NCBI RefSeq assembly: GCF_013141715.1
Contig: NZ_WHOA01000241.1
Span: forward strand, 310,001-374,000
Direction of reading: 5' to 3'
From: Paenibacillus phytorum
GTDB lineage: Bacteria > Bacillota > Bacilli > Paenibacillales > NBRC-103111
Length of the DNA stretch: 64,000 nucleotides
A model generated the notes under the pieces. The model ran no database searches. It worked only from the letters and a program-made list of their open reading frames with translations, and was not told the origin of the DNA. The translations under genes were made by a program, and so were the position numbers. Positions 42,453-50,902 of this stretch are shown in pieces. Position 1 is the stretch's first letter, and every line of letters starts with the position of its first letter.

Positions 42453-44303
42453 ATGAATATTAGTGGTTTAATTCGCAGTTTAGTCGGTGACTTAACAGCA
42501 TCTGAAAGTAAGGTGCTTGAACTAAAAGTAGGACAAATTGTAAAAGGTGTCGTGCTTCAATTGCTCAGTGACCAAGAAGCGTTGATTAATATTGGCGGCG
42601 TGCAGGTGCGTGCCAAGTTGGAAACACCCCTTAAGCAAGGGGATGTTACGATGCTGCAAGTACAGCCCGAATCCAGTGGAGGTCAAATCCTGCTCAAGCC
42701 ACTAACGGCATCGGATGTACAAATTACGGAGGATTCGCTTAGTGAGCTGTTAAAGGCATTCACGATAAAAGATACGGCTGGGAATCGTCAAATGGTACAG
42801 CAGATGCAGCAGGAAGGCGTTCCGGTATCAAAAGAGAATGTGAAGGCATTTGAGGCTGTGATGCGCAGCATGCCTGAGGGTGTCAATAAGGAAGAATGGG
42901 CACAGGCGGCTGTACTTGCCTATAAAAAGGGATTGCCACTTACAGAGGCGACGGTGGGGGCTTTGAGACAGGTTACCACGGGGCCGCCTGTGGGTAAGGT
43001 GCTGGAGCAGATAGAGCAGCAGGCGACAGCCCTGCTTGAGCAAGAACCGGCACATCCGGCGGCTGATACCGCGAAGCAGGTGGTATCGCTGCTTAAGGAG
43101 CTGCGTGCTTCTGCCGCTGCTACGTGGCCTTCTGCGCGGCCGCCGGAGGCGCCGGCCGCGGATGCCGTTACGCCAGCTGCTCCGCAGGCTGGCGGTGGTG
43201 CCAAGGCGGCTCCCGCAGGGGCGCCGCCTGCAGTAGTGCCCGGCAGCGCGCCTGCGGCCGCTGCCGTTACGGCTCCGCCCGCTGCAGCAGCTGCTGCGGG
43301 CGCGGAGCTTCCCGCGGCGGCTGCGCCACGCGCGGAGACCGCTACCGCCGCCTGGGCGCAGCCGGCGGCGGGGGTGCAGGCCGCCCGCGCAGCGGAGGCG
43401 GCCTCGCAAGAGGCTCAGGCGCGCAGCGCTGAGCCTGTAAAAGGCGAACCGCCCGCGGCGGGTTCGACAGTGAACTTAGAGCCGCCTGCGAAGCAGAAGG
43501 CAGCTCCACCAGAGGCGCAGCAGCGCAGCGCTGCTGCGGGCGTGCCCGAGGCTAATCCAGAGCCAAACTGGATCAGCCGCATGCTCAAAGCCGTAGGCGT
43601 GGAGCACGAGTCTCATCTAGCAGTGAAGCTAGATGAGCGCGCAGACGCTATCCTACGGGGGCGCAACAACACTGACGATCAGCTGCCTAATCTGATCGCC
43701 ACAGCATCCCAGCAGGACGACTCCGTCAAGCCTGCTGCTGACACACTGAAGAGTCTGCTGCTGCAGCTTACAGCCTCTGATGACACTCCAGCGCCGCTCA
43801 AAGAGGCGGCGCAGCAAGCCATTGGGCAAATTACAGGGCAACAGCTCATGTTGACTGGCGACAAGAGTTCTATGTTTGCACATATGACATTGTTTGTCCC
43901 CTTCATGGATGGCACTGGTCAGCAATCTGCCGCCATTCACATCCAATCCCGCAAAGGAAAGCGCGGGGAAGTTGACGCGAGCAATTGTCGTTTGCTGTTC
44001 GACCTGCAAATGAAAGTGATGGGCAATACTTTGCTCGATGTGCATGTCGTCAATAAAATCGTATCTTTGAACATTCATAATGATCATCCTGCGTTAGCTC
44101 CCTTAATGGAGGAGTCCAAAGAAGAAATAACAGCAGCCATGCATAAAGCAGGTTATCAATTTATCTCATTAAAATGCTCGCCATATCCACAACCGCCTGT
44201 TGTGGAGAATGAAGCTTCCAAGCAAGGGGCATCTGATGGTAGAGTAGATCTTCGAGCGCTCTATCAGCCAAAAGCCTACAAAGGGGTGGATTTCCGAGCA
44301 TGA
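42453..44303 (+). CDS. FliK-like large protein with Ala/Pro-rich linker (ylqG position)
   Basis: The 616-residue protein has an N-terminal domain with a small beta-rich segment (VLELKVGQIVKGVVLQLLSD), a long Ala/Pro/Gln linker (about 215-370) and a C-terminal domain (about 400-560) whose fold pattern resembles FliK: LLFDLQMKVMGNTLLDVHVV followed by a helix LAPLMEESKEEITAAMHKAG. FliK controls flagellar hook length. B. subtilis ylqG, likewise upstream of an flhB-like ylqH, sits in this place. The linker DNA is extremely GC-rich with long open shadow frames. ATG 42453 follows GAGGTG. It overlaps the next gene by four bases. The FliK comparison is a structural inference. Confidence 0.75.
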   Translation: MNISGLIRSLVGDLTASESKVLELKVGQIVKGVVLQLLSDQEALINIGGVQVRAKLETPLKQGDVTMLQVQPESSGGQILLKPLTASDVQITEDSLSELLKAFTIKDTAGNRQMVQQMQQEGVPVSKENVKAFEAVMRSMPEGVNKEEWAQAAVLAYKKGLPLTEATVGALRQVTTGPPVGKVLEQIEQQATALLEQEPAHPAADTAKQVVSLLKELRASAAATWPSARPPEAPAADAVTPAAPQAGGGAKAAPAGAPPAVVPGSAPAAAAVTAPPAAAAAAGAELPAAAAPRAETATAAWAQPAAGVQAARAAEAASQEAQARSAEPVKGEPPAAGSTVNLEPPAKQKAAPPEAQQRSAAAGVPEANPEPNWISRMLKAVGVEHESHLAVKLDERADAILRGRNNTDDQLPNLIATASQQDDSVKPAADTLKSLLLQLTASDDTPAPLKEAAQQAIGQITGQQLMLTGDKSSMFAHMTLFVPFMDGTGQQSAAIHIQSRKGKRGEVDASNCRLLFDLQMKVMGNTLLDVHVVNKIVSLNIHNDHPALAPLMEESKEEITAAMHKAGYQFISLKCSPYPQPPVVENEASKQGASDGRVDLRALYQPKAYKGVDFRA

Positions 44304-44617
44304 CTAAGCAAAGGAATGCATCTGTGGAGTCGCAACCGACTCCTCTTAAGAAGGCTGTGGCGCTTCGTTACTCACCTGAAGCACAAAAAGCCCCAACCCT
44401 CATTGCGAAAGGGAAAGGGCACATGGCAGAAGCTATTCTTCAGAAAGCCAAAGAGAATGGGATCCCCATTCAAGAGGATTCCTCTTTGGTTGAAGTGTTG
44501 TCTAAGCTGGATTTGGATCAAGAAATTCCCCCGGAACTGTATCAATTGGTCGCTGAGGTATTAAGTTTTATCTATCGTTCTGATAACCGAATGAGATCGT
44601 CGAGGAATAATGGATGA
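44300..44617 (+). CDS. FlhB C-terminal domain homologue (YlqH-like)
   Basis: The 105-residue protein matches the cytoplasmic domain of FlhB/YscU export-switch proteins but has no membrane part. LKKAVALRYSPEAQKAPTLIAKGKG is the familiar AVALRY...AP region, although the autocleavage NPTH motif is not present. Small FlhB-like proteins of this kind (YlqH in B. subtilis) accompany ylqG. Coupling by four-base overlaps to both neighbours suggests cotranslation with the FliK-like protein, a pairing reminiscent of the FliK-FlhB substrate switch. Confidence 0.85.
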   Translation: MTKQRNASVESQPTPLKKAVALRYSPEAQKAPTLIAKGKGHMAEAILQKAKENGIPIQEDSSLVEVLSKLDLDQEIPPELYQLVAEVLSFIYRSDNRMRSSRNNG

Positions 44618-44991
44618 CGGAACTTCGTAAAGATGACCGGAAGCAGTTGGGGAAGCTTGGCGAGGAGTTGGCTGAAGTATTTCTAAGTGAGCGTGATTAC
44701 CGAATTGTGGAACGTAATTGGCGCTGTCGTACTGGCGAGCTTGATATTATTGCAGAGAAAGCCAATAAGTTAATTTTTGTTGAGGTCAGAACAAGGCGCC
44801 CTTCAAGTCGTTTTGGCTCAGCCAAAGAATCCGTCGATTATCGCAAGCAGTTGAAAGTCAAAGAGACAGCACAATTTTACTTGCATCGATTTCAAAAATA
44901 TGAGCAGTCCATTCAATTTGATGTGATCACCGTAGAACTATCCGTGGATGGAGCAGCACCTCATATTGAACACATACAAGGAGCCTTTTGA
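44614..44991 (+). CDS. yraN: UPF0102 family endonuclease-fold protein YraN
   Basis: The 125-residue protein belongs to UPF0102/YraN, a restriction-endonuclease-like fold. It has LGKLGEELAEVFLSERDY, RTGELDIIAEKANKLIFVEVRTR (the D-ExK-like core) and YRKQLKVKETAQFYL. Biochemical activity is not well established. It overlaps the upstream flhB-like gene by four bases and is convergent with comM. Confidence 0.92.
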   Translation: MTELRKDDRKQLGKLGEELAEVFLSERDYRIVERNWRCRTGELDIIAEKANKLIFVEVRTRRPSSRFGSAKESVDYRKQLKVKETAQFYLHRFQKYEQSIQFDVITVELSVDGAAPHIEHIQGAF

Positions 44992-45076
44992 AAGTCGTCT
45001 GTCGATATGACAACGCGTCAAATGGCTCTTTTTTTGAGGTATAAACATATTTAGATGCTATCAATCGTTTATAACA

Positions 45077-46648
45077 TTAGATTTCAATCTCTTCAATCCG
45101 CTGCTTTTTATCCAAATTACGGTATTGGATTGCCTCTGCTAGGTGCTGCGGCTGGATACGGTCACATTCCTCAAGATCAGCAATGGTCAGGGCTAACCGG
45201 AGGATGCGATCATGGGCTCTTGCGCTAAGTCCCAAAGCTTCAAAAGAGGCACTGAGCAGTTGATCACCTTCTGGTGTTAGATGACAAATTTGTCTCATCC
45301 GCTTACCGCTCAATTCATTATTGTATTGGATGCCAGATCCTGCATAGCGTTGTTGTTGTCTTTGTTGTGCGCGCATAACTTGGATTAACATTTCTTTTGA
45401 GGACAAGTGATTGGTTCGTTCCTTTAGTTGTGTGTAACTTGGTTTAGGTACTTCGACATGAAGATCGATGCGATCAAGCAAGGGACCTGATATCTTAGAA
45501 CGATAATGAACAATTTTTGCTGGACTGCAGATGCAAGCATTAGCTTCTGTTTCGGCTCCATAATACCCGCAAGGACATGGATTCATGGCGGCAGCCAATA
45601 TAAAGTGAGAGGGGAATGTGTAAACCGCTCTTGCTCTTGCAATTGTAACATGACGATCCTCAAGCGGCTGTCTAAGTACTTCGAGGGCAGTTCTCGTGAA
45701 TTCCGGTAGTTCATCAAGAAAAAGAATGCCTCGATGAGATAAGCTAACTTCTCCAGGTTTGGGTATTGTTCCGCCTCCGACAAGTCCGGCGGGTGAAATC
45801 GTATGATGCGGGGCTCTGAAGGATCTTGTACGCATGAGAGTTGAGCGATCAATAAGCTTTCCTGAGGCACTGTATATTTTCGTGACTTCTAATGCTTCTT
45901 TGTCTGACATAGGGGGCAGAATCGAGGGCATGCGCTTCACAAGCATCGTTTTCCCGGTTCCGGGAGGACCGATTAATAAAATATTATGCATCCCTGCTGC
46001 AGCGATCATCATGGCACGCTTCACTTGATGCTGTCCGTTCACATCGGCATAATCTTCGACAAAGTTGTGTTCTTCGGCAGAAATTGTCGAAAGTTCACTA
46101 TGTTTATAATTAATGCCATTAAATATAAATTCGTGATGAGATTGCTTGTTCCAGGACTTAAAATCAGAAAGGTTAGTTATCGCACACACCTCAATACCTT
46201 CTATTAAAGCAGCTTCTGGAGCATTCGCGAGGGGAAGGCAGACGCGTTTTATCCCTAGCTTTTTCGCGGCATGCGCCATAGAAAGAACACCCGGTATGGG
46301 GCGAAGAGAACCGTCCAATGCAAGTTCACCTAGAAACAAAGTGTTAATAAAGCTGTCCATTGGCACCTGACCGGTTGTAATTAGAATTCCTACCGCAATG
46401 GCTAAATCAAAAGATGAGCCTTCTTTGCGTAAATCAGCTGGTGCGAGATTGACCGTAATCCGATCCATGGGGAATATGTACCCACAATTTTTGATAGAGG
46501 AGCGCACTCTTTCAACAGATTCCCGAATGGCCGAGTCGGGGAGACCAACCAAGTTAATTTGGGGTAAGCCACTTGAAATATCGACCTCTACTTCAATCGT
46601 TTGTCCTTCTATACCCTGCAAGCAAGCGCTCATAACTTTGCCATACAT
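45077..46648 (-). CDS. comM: ComM/YifB family Mg-chelatase-like ATPase
   Basis: The 523-residue protein has an N-terminal Lon-S16-like domain (VEVDISSGLPQINLVGLPDSA), an AAA+ module with GPPGTGKTMLVKRMPSILPP and Walker B GILFLDELPEF, a zinc-like CPCGYYG segment, and a C-terminal helical domain (LSARAHDRILRLALTIADLE). ComM in Gram-negatives drives branch migration in natural transformation; Firmicute YifB homologues are less studied. It lies near dprA. GAGAGGAAGG precedes ATG 46648. Confidence 0.93.
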   Translation of the reverse strand: MYGKVMSACLQGIEGQTIEVEVDISSGLPQINLVGLPDSAIRESVERVRSSIKNCGYIFPMDRITVNLAPADLRKEGSSFDLAIAVGILITTGQVPMDSFINTLFLGELALDGSLRPIPGVLSMAHAAKKLGIKRVCLPLANAPEAALIEGIEVCAITNLSDFKSWNKQSHHEFIFNGINYKHSELSTISAEEHNFVEDYADVNGQHQVKRAMMIAAAGMHNILLIGPPGTGKTMLVKRMPSILPPMSDKEALEVTKIYSASGKLIDRSTLMRTRSFRAPHHTISPAGLVGGGTIPKPGEVSLSHRGILFLDELPEFTRTALEVLRQPLEDRHVTIARARAVYTFPSHFILAAAMNPCPCGYYGAETEANACICSPAKIVHYRSKISGPLLDRIDLHVEVPKPSYTQLKERTNHLSSKEMLIQVMRAQQRQQQRYAGSGIQYNNELSGKRMRQICHLTPEGDQLLSASFEALGLSARAHDRILRLALTIADLEECDRIQPQHLAEAIQYRNLDKKQRIEEIEI

Positions 46649-46847
46649 GAAAAAACACCTTCCTCTCCATAGTTATGCAGCTGTTTCGAGCTGACATAAA
46701 GTAGGATAAAAGGTGCTTCCTTATTGATCCGTTTTATACTTTGTCCTTATTGTATACGAAAATGGTAAAATTACGCAATCCGGAAATGATCACGGCGTAC
46801 GTTTTAAAAATGCACGGCTTGCACATACTGGAACTAGAGGTGATGAT

Positions 46848-47105
46848 ATGCAGGAGAAACCGTATTTTTGTCCCAATTGTCGTTCCAATCGTATCAAGTT
46901 CAATGTAATTACTAGCTATTCTCAGTCGTTTTTGAAGGACGCTCTATCAGGAAATATTACAGAATTCAAGGATCCTGACGTAATTCCAGAGCCAGAACCT
47001 ACGATTCAATGCTTGGTGTGCAGTTTCACGGGTAATGAGCTTCGCTTCATTAAACAAGCGGAACGTGAACCGCGGATGAATTCACCAACAACGCCGCTCT
47101 ACTAA
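46848..47105 (+). CDS. Small zinc-ribbon-like hypothetical protein
   Basis: The 85-residue protein has CPNC near residues 8-11 and CLVC near 55-58, spaced like a zinc ribbon with a long insert that is acidic and Pro-rich (FKDPDVIPEPEPTIQ). GAGGTGATG precedes ATG 46848. It is divergent from comM and followed by a good terminator, so it is a stand-alone unit. The family is not recognised; a nucleic-acid or protein-binding role is only a guess. Confidence 0.72.
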   Translation: MQEKPYFCPNCRSNRIKFNVITSYSQSFLKDALSGNITEFKDPDVIPEPEPTIQCLVCSFTGNELRFIKQAEREPRMNSPTTPLY

Positions 47106-47480
47106 AAAAGTCGAAGTTAGACGTATTTTTCAGTAATTGAAAATGCGTCTTTTTTTATGTAGATAAGAAAGTATAAGTTTTATACTTTTGCTTCGCATCT
47201 ACCTTGACAAACGCGCTCGCCCAAAAGGACGACGGAGTCGTTTATCCTTGGTTGTAAGTGATAGCTAAAGTTTTTCAGCCTGAAAGGAAAGTTTGAACGC
47301 ATTAACGAAAAAAATAAGGAAACTGTCGAAAATTAGTGATACAATGGTTAGGGCTTGTGAAGAAGTGTGATACTAATTCCGGCAGCAAGATTTATTTCGT
47401 GCACTACACAAATAGGAAATTACACTTTTTCCCTGTATAGCACGTTTAGAAAGTCCATACTGATAGGAGGATTTTAGGAA
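47106..47480. other. Spacer before sucC
   Basis: After the terminator there is a second hairpin, AAGTATAA-GTT-TTATACTT (47169-47187), with a short T tail. A TACAAT (47340-47345) may be a -10 element but I cannot pair it with a good -35. GATAGGAGG at 47462-47470 is the sucC ribosome binding site. Nothing else is supported. Confidence 0.55.
47119..47156 (+). terminator. Terminator after the zinc-ribbon gene
   Basis: AGACGTATTTTTCA pairs with TGAAAATGCGTCT (one GU pair and a bulge), followed by seven T. Confidence 0.85.
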
Positions 47481-48641
47481 ATGAATATCCATGAGTATCA
47501 AGGCAAAGAAGTCCTGAGACAGTACGGAGTCAACGTTCCTAACGGAAAAGTTGCTTTTACCGTTGACGAAGCTGTTGAAGCAGCGAAAGAACTCGGAACA
47601 TCCGTCGTTGTTGTAAAGGCGCAAATTCATGCCGGAGGTCGCGGGAAAGCAGGCGGCGTTAAGGTAGCCAAAAGCCTCGATGAAGTTCGTACATATGCAA
47701 GCGAAATTCTGGGTAAAGTTCTTGTCACTCACCAAACAGGTCCTGAAGGCAAAGAAGTTAAACGCCTCTTGATCGAAGAAGGCTGTGACATTAAGAAAGA
47801 ATATTATGTTGGTGTTGTTGTTGACCGTGCAACAGGTAGCGTCGTTTTGATGGCATCTGAAGAGGGCGGTACGGAGATTGAAGAAGTTGCTGAGCATTCT
47901 CCTGAGAAAATCTTCAAAGAAGTTGTGGATCCTGCGATCGGTCTTCAAGCTTTCCAAGCACGCAGACTTGCATACTCCATCAACATTCCTAATGAGCTTG
48001 TTAACAAAGCGGTAAAATTCATGCTAGCTCTTTATAAAGCATTCGTAGAGAAAGACGCTTCCATTGCAGAAATCAACCCTTTAGTTGTTACTGGTTCTGG
48101 CGACGTTATGGCTCTTGATGCCAAATTGAACTTTGACTCCAACGCTCTTTTCCGTCACAAGGATATCGTTGAACTTCGTGACCTTGAAGAAGAAGATGCG
48201 AAAGAAATTCAAGCTTCTAAATTTGACCTGAGCTACATTGCTCTTGATGGTAACATCGGTTGTATGGTTAACGGCGCAGGACTTGCTATGGCCACTATGG
48301 ACATTATCAAGCACTACGGCGGAGACCCGGCTAACTTCCTAGACGTAGGGGGCGGTGCTACGAAAGAGAAAGTAACAGAAGCTTTCAAAATCATCTTGTC
48401 CGATGAGCAAGTTAAAGGGATCTTCGTTAACATCTTCGGTGGCATCATGCGTTGTGATGTTATTGCTGATGGTGTTGTAGCTGCTGCTAGAGAGCTTGGA
48501 CTTTCCCGTCCGCTTGTTGTTCGTCTTGAAGGAACAAACGTTGAACTTGGTAAAAAGATTCTTAACGAATCCGGTTTGAACATTGTTGCTGCTGACTCCA
48601 TGGCAGATGGCGCACAAAAAATTGTTGCATTAGTTAAATAA
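47481..48641 (+). CDS. sucC: Succinyl-CoA ligase (ADP-forming), beta subunit
   Basis: SucC with SucD interconverts succinyl-CoA and succinate in the TCA cycle with substrate-level phosphorylation. The 386-residue protein has an ATP-grasp domain beginning MNIHEYQGKEVLRQYGVNVP, the HAGGRGKAGGV nucleotide loop, and the C-terminal NIFGGIMRCDVIADG and VRLEGTNVELG segments. GGAGG precedes ATG 47481. sucD follows 51 bases later. Confidence 0.97.
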   Translation: MNIHEYQGKEVLRQYGVNVPNGKVAFTVDEAVEAAKELGTSVVVVKAQIHAGGRGKAGGVKVAKSLDEVRTYASEILGKVLVTHQTGPEGKEVKRLLIEEGCDIKKEYYVGVVVDRATGSVVLMASEEGGTEIEEVAEHSPEKIFKEVVDPAIGLQAFQARRLAYSINIPNELVNKAVKFMLALYKAFVEKDASIAEINPLVVTGSGDVMALDAKLNFDSNALFRHKDIVELRDLEEEDAKEIQASKFDLSYIALDGNIGCMVNGAGLAMATMDIIKHYGGDPANFLDVGGGATKEKVTEAFKIILSDEQVKGIFVNIFGGIMRCDVIADGVVAAARELGLSRPLVVRLEGTNVELGKKILNESGLNIVAADSMADGAQKIVALVK

Positions 48642-48692
48642 TAATTAAACCCGAGCGGTTTCAAATAATATAGGGGATGTGAACAAAAGATC

Positions 48693-49625
48693 ATGAGTAT
48701 TTTGGTTAATAAACATACAAAAGTCATTACTCAAGGGATTACCGGCGCTACGGGTTTGTTTCATACCAAAGGCGGCCTTGAATACGGCACACAAATGGTT
48801 GGTGGCGTAACCCCAGGTAAAGGCGGAACAAAAGTAGATATCACATTGGAAAACGGTGAGCTAGTTCAGCTTCCAGTTTTCAACACCGTTATCGAAGCTA
48901 AAAATGCAACTGGTGCAACGGCATCCGTTATCTATGTACCACCAGCTTTCGCTGCAGAGTCGATCATTGAAGCTATCGAAGCTGAACTTGATCTGGTTAT
49001 CTGTATCACAGAAGGTATTCCTGTTCTTGACATGGTTAACGTGAAGCGTTACCTGGAAGGCAAGAAAACCGTTCTAATCGGACCTAACTGCCCGGGCGTT
49101 ATTACACCAGGCGAGTGCAAAATCGGTATTATGCCGGGTTACATTCATACGCCAGGTCACGTAGGTGTAGTTTCCCGTTCAGGGACACTAACTTATGAAG
49201 CCGTTCATCAATTGACGACTCGCGGCATTGGACAATCCTCTGCTGTAGGTATCGGTGGAGACCCTGTTAAAGGCTCCGAGTTCATCGATATCCTTAAACG
49301 TTTTAACGATGATCCAGATACGTATGCTGTCATCATGATTGGTGAAATCGGCGGTACGGCAGAAGAAGAAGCAGCTGAGTGGGTTGCTGCGAACATGACG
49401 AAGCCAGTTGTAGGGTTTATCGGCGGTAAAACAGCTCCTCCAGGAAAACGTATGGGCCATGCTGGCGCTATTATTTCTGGTGGTAAAGGTACAGCTGCTG
49501 AGAAAGTTGCAACGATGGAAAGATGTGGTATCCGCGTAGCGGCTACACCATCCGAGATGGGCTCTACACTTGTTAGCGTGCTTGAAGAAAAAGGCATGCT
49601 GGATAAAGTTATTACAAAAAAATAG
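48693..49625 (+). CDS. sucD: Succinyl-CoA ligase (ADP-forming), alpha subunit
   Basis: The 310-residue alpha subunit binds CoA through an N-terminal Rossmann fold (GITGATGLFHTKGGLEYGTQ region) and carries the phosphohistidine in GHAGAIISGGKGTA. GPNCPGVITPGECKIGIMPG is a further family signature. ATG 48693 follows a modest GGGGATG. The sucCD pair lies between comM and dprA, as in Bacillales generally. Confidence 0.97.
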   Translation: MSILVNKHTKVITQGITGATGLFHTKGGLEYGTQMVGGVTPGKGGTKVDITLENGELVQLPVFNTVIEAKNATGATASVIYVPPAFAAESIIEAIEAELDLVICITEGIPVLDMVNVKRYLEGKKTVLIGPNCPGVITPGECKIGIMPGYIHTPGHVGVVSRSGTLTYEAVHQLTTRGIGQSSAVGIGGDPVKGSEFIDILKRFNDDPDTYAVIMIGEIGGTAEEEAAEWVAANMTKPVVGFIGGKTAPPGKRMGHAGAIISGGKGTAAEKVATMERCGIRVAATPSEMGSTLVSVLEEKGMLDKVITKK

Positions 49626-49647
49626 TTTTCTTCTAACGAAGGTAAGC

Positions 49648-49688
49648 AACCTTCCATCTCCCTGATTCAGGGATTTGGGAGGTTTTTT
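49648..49688 (+). terminator. Terminator after sucD
   Basis: AACCTTCC pairs with GGGAGGTT and an inner TCCCTGA pairs with TCAGGGA, followed by TTTT. Confidence 0.85.
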
Positions 49689-49741
49689 GTTTTTCATGGC
49701 TTTGCAATTATTTGTTATTCGAGAAGGGAGTGTATATACTT

Positions 49742-50833
49742 ATGGATAATCGTTTTATTTTGTTTGGACTTCACGAGCTCGAGGGTGTTGGTTGGAAAAC
49801 GATTCTTCAGCTACTGACCCGCTTTCCAGATCCTCACGTGCTGTTAGAGCTTTCGGCTGCAGCAATTGCCTCCAAAGGTATCCGAGCTTCCATTGCTGAA
49901 CAAATCGCCACGCGGTTTACACCGTCTTTTATTGAGCAAAAGCTTCAGTTATATAAGAAGCAATCCATTCAAATTCTTACACTTTTAGATGAAGACTACC
50001 CTTCGATTCTTAAAGAAATTGCGCAGCCTCCCTGGGTGTTATATGTGAAAGGAAATGTGTCATTATTGAATGGGCGTCTCCTCGGTATGGTAGGAACACG
50101 TACCCCTACGCTTTATGGAAAGAAGATTGCTGAGGAGTGGGCAGCAGCCCTTTCTAGAGCGGGATTCAGTATCGTAAGTGGACTGGCAAGGGGAATTGAT
50201 AGTAAGGCCCATATTGGTGCATTGCAAGGTAAATCCAAAACGGTTGCTGTTCTTGGATGTGCGATTAATCAAATTTATCCGCGTGAGAATGCATTATTAT
50301 ATCGAAATATAGAACAAGAGGGTGTCATCATTTCTGAATATCCTATAGGCACGGGCATGAGGCCAGGTATGTTTCCGCAGAGGAATCGAATCATAGCAGG
50401 ATTGTCATTAGGAGTTACGGTTGTGGAAGCAGCAGAAGATAGTGGATCACTGATTACAGTTGAGTTTGCCGTGGATGAATCAAGAGATGTATTCGCCGTT
50501 CCCGGTCCTATTGACTCTAACCAAAGTAGTGGTGTCCACAAGCTTCTAAAGGATGGTGCTAAATTGGTTACCCGTGTTGAGGAGATTGTAGAAGATTATA
50601 AACATATGTTGAGCGAGGAAGATCAGGGTGCAATGAAGAAGCCTTTGCCGACATTTTCGCTTACGGATGAGGAAGGCGAAATCGTTCGAAAGTTGTCGAA
50701 TGAGCCAGTCTCAATTGATACTCTGTTAGAGGACGGTCAATTTACGTTTGGACATTTGCATGCAGTTCTGTTATCTTTGGTAATGAAAAAGGCGATTAAA
50801 CAGCTTCCGGGTTCTACTTACATACTAGCATAG
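49742..50833 (+). CDS. dprA: DNA processing protein DprA
   Basis: DprA binds incoming single-stranded DNA and loads RecA during transformation. The 363-residue protein has a helix-hairpin-helix-like N-terminus (GLHELEGVGWKTILQLL), the Rossmann core with MVGTRTPTLYG, VSGLARGIDSKAHIGAL and FPQRNRIIAGLS, and a C-terminal winged-helix-like DprA/WH segment. ATG 49742 follows GAAGGGAG. It is followed closely by topA, a standard Bacillales pairing. Confidence 0.95.
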   Translation: MDNRFILFGLHELEGVGWKTILQLLTRFPDPHVLLELSAAAIASKGIRASIAEQIATRFTPSFIEQKLQLYKKQSIQILTLLDEDYPSILKEIAQPPWVLYVKGNVSLLNGRLLGMVGTRTPTLYGKKIAEEWAAALSRAGFSIVSGLARGIDSKAHIGALQGKSKTVAVLGCAINQIYPRENALLYRNIEQEGVIISEYPIGTGMRPGMFPQRNRIIAGLSLGVTVVEAAEDSGSLITVEFAVDESRDVFAVPGPIDSNQSSGVHKLLKDGAKLVTRVEEIVEDYKHMLSEEDQGAMKKPLPTFSLTDEEGEIVRKLSNEPVSIDTLLEDGQFTFGHLHAVLLSLVMKKAIKQLPGSTYILA

Positions 50834-50902
50834 GCTAATACGAAGCTTTTCTTCTCGCCAATAGACTTTACCTTGAAACCAAGAGGGGAGGAAGGACGAT
50901 CC

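Noticed and set aside
42828..43409. Arg-rich minus-strand frame of 193 codons
   Set aside because: Shadow of the GC-rich Ala/Pro linker of the FliK-like gene.
47290..47320. Catabolite (cre) site before sucC
   Set aside because: TTGAACGCATTAACG-like sequence does not satisfy the conserved central CG and flanking positions of the cre consensus.
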